Part shown: in pieces, positions 15,777-20,367 of the stretch
Numbering within the stretch: position 1 is the first letter of the stretch
Layout: each line of letters starts with the position of its first letter
From: Pseudomonadales bacterium
Lineage (GTDB): Bacteria > Pseudomonadota > Gammaproteobacteria > Pseudomonadales > IMCC2047
Reading direction: 5' to 3'
Length of the DNA: 20,367 nucleotides
Assembly (NCBI GenBank): GCA_021736745.1
Contig: JAIPFG010000012.1
Span: forward strand, 1 to 20,367
The notes under the pieces: model-generated
Seen by the model: only the letters and a program-made list of their open reading frames with translations
What the model was told of the DNA's origin: nothing
The model's database searches: none
Position numbers and translations under genes: made by a program

Positions 15777-17069
15777 TTATCGAGAGGACTCTTTTGCCGG
15801 AAGTTTTTCTGGCTCACTATTTTCATAGATTAAAAGAGGTTCGTTACCCTCGTTAATCACTGAGTCGTCGATCACAACCTTAGACACTTCATTTTGCGAA
15901 GGTATTTCATACATGATATCAAGTAACACGGATTCTAAAATGGAACGCAGTCCGCGAGCACCGGTTTTTCGCTCCATAGCTTTGCGCGCAACGGCAATAA
16001 GCGCATCGTCGCGAAAATCAATCTCAACCCCTTCCATCTCAAACAACTTTTTATACTGCTTAGTTAAGGCGTTCTTAGGCTCTGTCAAAATTTGCATCAA
16101 AGCACTTTCATCCAGCTCTCGCAAGGTCGCTATGACCGGCAGCCGGCCTACAAACTCAGGTATAAGGCCATATTTGATCAAATCTTCCGGCTCTATTTCA
16201 GCCAAACTATCACTAATAGACTTTTGATCACTTTTACTTTTTACAACAGCGCTAAAGCCTATACTGCTCTTTTCAGAACGATCCCGAATAATTTGATCCA
16301 AACCAGCAAATGCACCTCCACAAATGAACAGAATGTTGGAGGTATTCACCTGCAAGAACTCCTGTTGAGGGTGCTTCCGTCCACCCTGTGGCGGCACCGA
16401 TGCCACGGTACCCTCTATCAGCTTCAGCAATGCCTGTTGTACACCTTCTCCAGACACATCACGGGTAATGGATGGATTATCAGATTTACGTGAAATCTTA
16501 TCAATTTCATCGATATAGACTATGCCCCGCTGAGCTTTATCGACATCATAGTCACATTTTTGTAGCAACTTCTGGATAATGTTCTCAACATCTTCTCCGA
16601 CATAACCCGCTTCCGTCAACGTCGTTGCGTCGGCAATAGTAAAAGGGACATTAAGCATTCGCGCCAGCGTTTCGGCTAACAGGGTTTTCCCGCTGCCGGT
16701 CGGACCTATGAGAAGAATATTACTTTTACCCAGCTCGATATCATCTTTGGTATCTTCTGATTTAAGGCGCTTGTAATGATTATATACAGCGACAGAAAGC
16801 ACTACTTTAGCGCGCTCCTGCCCAATCACATACTCATCTAAATTCGATTTGATTTCTTTAGGGGAGGGTAAACTATCTTCGCTACTTTCAGGGTTAGCTT
16901 CTTCAATTTCTTCACGAATGATATCGTTACAAAGGTCGACGCACTCATCACAAATAAAGACCGAAGGCCCTGCAATTAGCTTCCGAACTTCGTGTTGACT
17001 CTTTCCACAAAAGGAGCAATACAACAGTTTACCGCTATCGTCGCCACCGATGATGTTATCGTTGGACAT
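15777..17069 (-). CDS. clpX: ClpXP unfoldase subunit ClpX
   Basis: ClpX is a hexameric AAA+ ATPase that recognises, unfolds and feeds proteins such as ssrA-tagged ones to ClpP. The 430-residue chain has the N-terminal zinc domain (Cys18, Cys21, Cys40, Cys43), Walker A GPTGSGKT at 122-129, the pore loop GYVG at 155-158, Walker B IVYIDEIDKI and the RKHPQQEF (RKH) loop. The IGF-type ClpP-docking loop is represented by SSIGFSA. A GGGG-containing ribosome site lies 7 bases before ATG. It lies 112 bases after clpP, with two hairpins in the gap, and 259 bases before lon. No clear terminator follows it. Confidence 0.98.
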   Translation of the reverse strand: MSNDNIIGGDDSGKLLYCSFCGKSQHEVRKLIAGPSVFICDECVDLCNDIIREEIEEANPESSEDSLPSPKEIKSNLDEYVIGQERAKVVLSVAVYNHYKRLKSEDTKDDIELGKSNILLIGPTGSGKTLLAETLARMLNVPFTIADATTLTEAGYVGEDVENIIQKLLQKCDYDVDKAQRGIVYIDEIDKISRKSDNPSITRDVSGEGVQQALLKLIEGTVASVPPQGGRKHPQQEFLQVNTSNILFICGGAFAGLDQIIRDRSEKSSIGFSAVVKSKSDQKSISDSLAEIEPEDLIKYGLIPEFVGRLPVIATLRELDESALMQILTEPKNALTKQYKKLFEMEGVEIDFRDDALIAVARKAMERKTGARGLRSILESVLLDIMYEIPSQNEVSKVVIDDSVINEGNEPLLIYENSEPEKLPAKESSR

Positions 17070-17114
17070 TCTTCTACCCCGTAGTTAACTCTGTCTAATT
17101 CTTAGCCTATTTTA

Positions 17115-17131
17115 CCCTGTTATGAACAGGG
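17115..17131 (-). promoter_or_regulatory. Hairpin in the clpP-clpX gap
   Basis: CCCTGTT-ATG-AACAGGG is a perfect 7-pair stem with a 3-base loop, 46 bases before clpX. It lacks a following T-run on the minus strand, so it is more likely a processing or stability element than a terminator. Confidence 0.55.
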
Positions 17132-17153
17132 CTGCGAATCCATCTTAAGCGCC

Positions 17154-17173
17154 ATTACCCCTGACGGGATAAT
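17154..17173 (-). promoter_or_regulatory. Hairpin just after the clpP stop
   Basis: ATTACCCC-TGAC-GGGATAAT pairs over 8 positions (one wobble) with a 4-base loop, 8 bases after the clpP stop codon. Like its neighbour at 17115 it has no T-run. It may protect the 3' end of clpP message. Confidence 0.55.
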
Positions 17174-17181
17174 ATTTAAAT

Positions 17182-17811
17182 CTATTTTTGGATCCGCTGT
17201 TCCATGATCATATCTATAAGACCATATTTAATGGCCGTTTCTCCATCCATGAAGTTATCACGATCAGTATCTTTCGCAATTACTTCCTGCTTCTGCCCTG
17301 TATGGCTAGCAAGAATCTTATTGAGTTTATCACGGATTGAAAGAATTTCCTTAGTATGGATTTCTATATCAGTTGCTTGACCTTGAAACCCGCCAAGAGG
17401 CTGGTGAATCATCATGCGTGAGTGTGGTAAACAAAAGCGTTTCCCTTTTGCACCCCCCGTCAACAATAAAGCACCCATACTCGCTGCCTGACCAATACAC
17501 ATAGTACTGACATCGGGTTTTATAAACTGCATGGTATCGTATATGGATAACCCTGCAGTTACGGAACCACCTGGAGAATTAATATATAGATGAATATCCT
17601 TGTCAGGATTTTCCGATTCCAAAAACAGCATCTGCGCGACCACCAGATTAGCCATATGGTCTTCTACCGGCCCTACCAGAAATATAACCCGCTCCTTAAG
17701 CAGTCTGGAATAAATATCATAAGAGCGTTCACCGCGCGCGGTTTGCTCAACAACAATAGGGACCAATTGGCTAACAAGATCTGTGTAGTTAGGATTTAGT
17801 TCTTTATTCAT
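17182..17811 (-). CDS. clpP: ATP-dependent Clp protease proteolytic subunit ClpP
   Basis: ClpP forms the 14-subunit serine-protease barrel that works with ClpX (and ClpA where present). The 209-residue sequence has the intact triad Ser111 in GQAASMGA, His136 in MMIHQP and Asp185 in DTDRDNFMD, and the NSPGGSVTAG segment of the oxyanion region. Offset from E. coli mature numbering is a constant 14, so the N-terminal propeptide is of normal length. An AGG site lies 6 bases before ATG. It follows tig by 104 bases and precedes clpX, the usual order. Confidence 0.98.
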   Translation of the reverse strand: MNKELNPNYTDLVSQLVPIVVEQTARGERSYDIYSRLLKERVIFLVGPVEDHMANLVVAQMLFLESENPDKDIHLYINSPGGSVTAGLSIYDTMQFIKPDVSTMCIGQAASMGALLLTGGAKGKRFCLPHSRMMIHQPLGGFQGQATDIEIHTKEILSIRDKLNKILASHTGQKQEVIAKDTDRDNFMDGETAIKYGLIDMIMEQRIQK

Positions 17812-17915
17812 TTATTACCTAGCGCCTAGCGCATCTGATTAGAGGATACCTTAACAAATACTAGAACATGTTATGGTTTGCGCCTACTTTTTAATCATCA
17901 TTTTTTGGCAAAATG

Positions 17916-19286
17916 TTACTTTTCCTCAATTTCATCCGCTGAGGCAGAATCCTCATTTTCCGTTGATGCTTTAGCTGGCCGGGTTGGTTCCGGCGGTTTT
18001 ACCGCTTCCTCATAGGAACAGGAAACCTCAGCCACTTGCATACGCTCAAGCATTCTATCAATTACCTGTTCTTCCAGAGCAACCGACTGTAGCTGCTTCA
18101 ATTGCTGCTCATTCGTTTTTATATATTCAACAACTTCTTCTGGACTTTCATAGCTTTGCGCCATTTCCTCAATCATCTTCTCAACGCGAGCATCATCCAG
18201 TTCAATTTTTTCATCTTCAACGAACTTGCTCATAATCAGCCCAATAGAGACTCTTTGGGTCGCCTGATCAGCAAATAATTCAGCGGGCAGCATCGATGCG
18301 TCAAAGCCCTGACCACCACCATATTGCTGCATCATTTCCTGGCGCAATCGATTCACTTCCTGATCCAACAAAGCCTTAGGCAAGTCAATTTTATGCAAGT
18401 CAACCAAGCCAACAATCACTTGGCTTTTCACCTTATTCCTGATGGCACTACTAAGCTCGCGTTCCATGTTCTTTTTAATTTCTTCTCGAAATTTTGGTTC
18501 GCCACCTTCAGTTACACCAAATTGTACAAAAAGCTCCTCATTCAGCTCTGGCAATACAGGCTCGTTTACCGCATTTACCTTTACCTTGAATTCAACAGCT
18601 TTTCCAGCCAAATCTTTTGCATGGTAGTCTTCCGGAAAAGTCAGCTGTAAAACTTTCTCTTCTCCCGCTTTCATACCAACAATACCATCTTCAAAACCTG
18701 GGATCATACGCCCAGACCCTAATACCAAAGATGTATTTTCCGCCGATCCTCCGGCAAAAGACTCGCCATCCAATGTTCCATTAAAGTCGATCATTACTTG
18801 ATCGCCATCCTGTGCGACTCGATCCACCAATTGCATTTTGGTTTGCTGCTTACGAAGCTGCTCAACCATGGTATCGATATCATTTTCTTCAATGGTCGCC
18901 GTCTGTTTTTCAATGGTAACCGCACTTAAATCACCAATGATAACCTCAGGGTAAACCTCAAAGGTTGCGACGTATTCTAGGTCTTTACCTTCTTCCATAA
19001 CTTTTGGCTCAATCTGCGGCATACCGGCAGGATTTAATTTTTCCTGAACGACGGCATCATAAAAAGTTTTCTGCATGACTTCACCAAGCACTTCCTGGCG
19101 CACACCGGCCCCGTAGCGTTGTTTAATTACCTTAAACGGGACTTTTCCTGGACGAAAACCATCAATACGCGCATTTTGTGCCGCTTTTTTAAGACGGGTT
19201 TCAACTTCAGATTCAATACGCTCGGCTGGCACACCAACGGTAATACGTCTCTCAATATTATTTAGGGTTTCGACTGAAACTTGCAT
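17916..19286 (-). CDS. tig: Trigger factor
   Basis: Trigger factor is the ribosome-bound chaperone that receives nascent chains at the exit tunnel and has peptidyl-prolyl isomerase activity. The 456-residue protein has the ribosome-binding domain with the signature GFRPGKVP (43-50), an FKBP-type isomerase domain at about 155-245 (QDGDQVMIDFNGTLDGE) and the long helical C-terminal domain. An acidic tail of about 30 residues, rich in Glu and Ser, ends the protein. The start is ATG at 19286, with GAGG 5 bases before it. The frame stays open 27 codons further upstream, but those codons run into the tRNA-Leu gene and are not coding. No terminator separates it from the tRNAs. Confidence 0.97.
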   Translation of the reverse strand: MQVSVETLNNIERRITVGVPAERIESEVETRLKKAAQNARIDGFRPGKVPFKVIKQRYGAGVRQEVLGEVMQKTFYDAVVQEKLNPAGMPQIEPKVMEEGKDLEYVATFEVYPEVIIGDLSAVTIEKQTATIEENDIDTMVEQLRKQQTKMQLVDRVAQDGDQVMIDFNGTLDGESFAGGSAENTSLVLGSGRMIPGFEDGIVGMKAGEEKVLQLTFPEDYHAKDLAGKAVEFKVKVNAVNEPVLPELNEELFVQFGVTEGGEPKFREEIKKNMERELSSAIRNKVKSQVIVGLVDLHKIDLPKALLDQEVNRLRQEMMQQYGGGQGFDASMLPAELFADQATQRVSIGLIMSKFVEDEKIELDDARVEKMIEEMAQSYESPEEVVEYIKTNEQQLKQLQSVALEEQVIDRMLERMQVAEVSCSYEEAVKPPEPTRPAKASTENEDSASADEIEEK

Positions 19287-19325
19287 GATTTCCTCTACGA
19301 ATAATGCTGACTTGAATTTGGAAAG

Positions 19326-19410
19326 TGGTGCGGATGGAGAGACTCGAACTCTCACGCCTCTCGGCACTAGAACCTAAATCTAGCGTGTATACCAATTTCA
19401 CCACATCCGC
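19326..19410 (-). tRNA. tRNA-Leu (anticodon UAG)
   Basis: The 85-base gene has a 7-pair acceptor stem GCGGATG/CATCCGC, discriminator A and an encoded CCA. The anticodon stem CTAGA/TCTAG holds the loop TTTAGGT, giving anticodon TAG. The long variable arm (TGCCGAGAGGCGT) is as expected for tRNA-Leu. It is the last tRNA of the cluster, 39 bases before tig. Confidence 0.97.
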
Positions 19411-19519
19411 ATAATTTGATAGCTGCTTCCACAGTTGATGAGTAGTTGATATGCCCTTTGGAATTTCGGCATCATACCTTATTCAAACTAAAGCGGCGAC
19501 AGGGAGAGCAACCAATAAA

Positions 19520-19596
19520 TGGGGTGAGTGATGGGGCTTGAACCCACGACCGCCGGAATCACAATCCGGAGCTCTGCCAACTGAGCTACACTCACC
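19520..19596 (-). tRNA. tRNA-His (anticodon GUG)
   Basis: The acceptor stem GTGAGTG/CACTCAC is followed by discriminator C and encoded CCA. The loop TTGTGAT within CCGGA/TCCGG gives anticodon GTG. A G is encoded at position -1 opposite C73, the identity element of bacterial tRNA-His, and is included in the 77 bases given. Confidence 0.97.
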
Positions 19597-19635
19597 ATTA
19601 ATCTTTCATTCCAGACCAATTCGCGCCAATACTAA

Positions 19636-19712
19636 TGGCGCGCCCGGCAGGAATCGAACCTGCAACCCTCGGCTTAGAAGGCCGATGCTCTATCCGATTG
19701 AGCTACGGGCGC
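19636..19712 (-). tRNA. tRNA-Arg (anticodon UCU)
   Basis: The 77-base gene has acceptor stem GCGCCCG/CGGGCGC, discriminator G and encoded CCA. The loop CTTCTAA within TCGGC/GCCGA gives anticodon TCT, reading AGA and AGG. Confidence 0.97.
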
Positions 19713-19738
19713 ATTAGTGCCTGGGGCCGCATAAAAAT

Positions 19739-19815
19739 TGGTCGGGGTAGAGAGATTCGAACTCCCGACATCCTGCTCCCAAAGCAGGCGCGCTACCAGA
19801 CTGCGCTATACCCCG
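19739..19815 (-). tRNA. tRNA-Pro (anticodon UGG)
   Basis: The 77-base gene has acceptor stem CGGGGTA/TACCCCG, discriminator A and encoded CCA. The loop TTTGGGA within CCTGC/GCAGG gives anticodon TGG. It is the first tRNA of the cluster, about 35 bases after the predicted start of transcription. Confidence 0.97.
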
Positions 19816-19856
19816 ATTCTCTACTGCTACTTAGTCGTCTCAGCTTGGAGGACGGC

Positions 19857-19885
19857 ATATTACTCAGCTAGGCAGGGTCAGTCAA
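19857..19885 (-). promoter_or_regulatory. Promoter of the tRNA cluster
   Basis: On the minus strand TTGACT (19885-19880) and TAATAT (19862-19857) are separated by 17 bases. A GC-rich stretch GCCGTCC follows the -10 element, the discriminator type seen at stable-RNA promoters under stringent control. The start would fall near 19850. Confidence 0.75.
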
Positions 19886-19935
19886 CTATTCAGCGCATAA
19901 TTATCAACCAAGAGTTGACTCTTCAACTTCATCGC

Positions 19936-20367
19936 TTAAGTACTTTGCCGACGCCAAGTGGTACCATTTTTCCCGTCGTCCAATAAGATGCCGTTTTCCA
20001 GCAACTCATCTCGCAGTTGATCCGCTTTGCTCCAATCTTTCGCCGCCCGGGCAGCATTGCGCGCGGCGATTAAACCCTCAACCTCTTCAGTGCTAATGTT
20101 CTGTCCATAGGCACCCTGTAAAAACTGCTCTGGAGGCTGCTGTAACAACCCGAGTTTCATGCCAAGTTCTTTCAGCAGAACCACTAATTCTGTACTTTCT
20201 TTCGGTGCTTTGTTGATTTCCTTAATCAGCTCAAACAATACCGCCAACGCTTCAGGGGTATTAAAGTCATCATCCATCGCATTGCTGAAACGCACCCGGA
20301 AATAATTTGCCTTGTCGCTCTCGGCAGCAGGAGATTTAGCGGTACCCGTTATAGCAACAGCATTACG
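19936..20367 (-). CDS. cysS: Cysteinyl-tRNA synthetase, C-terminal part (cut by window edge)
   Basis: CysS attaches cysteine to tRNA-Cys. Only the last 143 residues are in the window and the frame runs open off the right edge, so the GTG at 20295 is an internal Val and not a start. The segment NYFRVRFSNAMDDDFNTPEAL and the C-terminal GILLDDGKNGTTWRR are highly typical of bacterial CysS; the class I HIGH and KMSKS motifs lie outside the window. Gene order cysS - tRNAs - tig is known from pseudomonads. After its stop there is only a weak hairpin AAGAGT-TG-ACTCTT (19910-19923) and no T-run. Confidence 0.95.
   Translation of the reverse strand, partial: RNAVAITGTAKSPAAESDKANYFRVRFSNAMDDDFNTPEALAVLFELIKEINKAPKESTELVVLLKELGMKLGLLQQPPEQFLQGAYGQNISTEEVEGLIAARNAARAAKDWSKADQLRDELLENGILLDDGKNGTTWRRQST

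Noticed and set aside
17109..17140. A separate sigma70 promoter for clpX (TAAAAT next to the hairpin)
   Set aside because: The -10-like TAAAAT has no acceptable -35 element at the right distance; the 17 bases between are the hairpin itself.
19287..19367. N-terminal extension of trigger factor by 27 codons
   Set aside because: The extension overlaps tRNA-Leu and its peptide is the typical translation artefact of a tRNA gene; ATG at 19286 has a good ribosome site and the family's N terminus.
19635..19986. Plus-strand frames over the tRNA cluster
   Set aside because: They are translated antisense tRNA sequence (patterns such as AGIEPATLGLEG and VERFELPT are well-known artefacts), with no independent support.
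1..20367. CRISPR arrays, insertion sequences, prophage or att sites
   Set aside because: No spaced direct repeats, transposase-like frames or duplicated tRNA ends were seen; the tRNA 3' ends are not repeated elsewhere in the window.

Overview
This window looks like the chromosome of a gammaproteobacterium, perhaps a marine one near Pseudomonas/Cellvibrio. The evidence is the conserved block cysS - tRNAs - tig - clpP - clpX - lon - hupB - ppiD, a methylcitrate operon of the acnD/prpF type led by a GntR regulator, and a perfect FNR/Anr-type box. The placement rests on recognised protein families and gene order, not on a database search. Every gene except one is on the minus strand. I see no mobile element, CRISPR array, prophage or obvious genomic island.

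Positions 196-6859 (read right to left): an operon gntR-prpB-prpC-acnD-prpF for the 2-methylcitrate cycle, which turns propionyl-CoA plus oxaloacetate into pyruvate plus succinate. It uses the AcnD/PrpF pair in place of PrpD, and no propionyl-CoA synthetase (prpE) is in the window. The start of the operon carries a good sigma70 promoter overlapped by two copies of ATTGTCGACAAT inside a perfect inverted repeat, the likely operator for its own GntR regulator. The prpB gene contains a run of nine G in a catalytic motif.

Positions 7006-8283: a small NrtS-like nitrate/nitrite transporter gene and a universal stress protein gene downstream of a perfect TTGAT-N4-ATCAA box placed about 41 bases before a plausible start point, then a strong bidirectional terminator and a small DUF6316-like gene. 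Positions 8520-10343: the only plus-strand gene, a five-helix membrane protein with a periplasmic sulfatase-fold domain of the YejM/PbgA (LapC) type.

Positions 10382-19286: a protein quality-control block. Trigger factor (nascent-chain folding), ClpP and ClpX (protease and its unfoldase), Lon (protease), HU-beta (nucleoid protein) and PpiD (periplasmic chaperone) lie head to tail. Lon has a heat-shock (sigma32)-like promoter and hupB has a near-consensus sigma70 promoter. Positions 19326-19815: four tRNA genes (transcribed Pro-UGG, Arg-UCU, His-GUG, Leu-UAG) from a promoter at 19857-19885, with no visible terminator before tig. Positions 19936-20367: the C-terminal end of cysS, cut by the window edge.

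Most of the window is well-known core biology. The points that deserve a second look are mainly regulatory: the double operator of the prp operon, the oxygen-type control of the usp-nrtS pair, the G9 tract in prpB, and the hairpins and promoters of the clp/lon/hup block. I found no convincing new multi-gene system.
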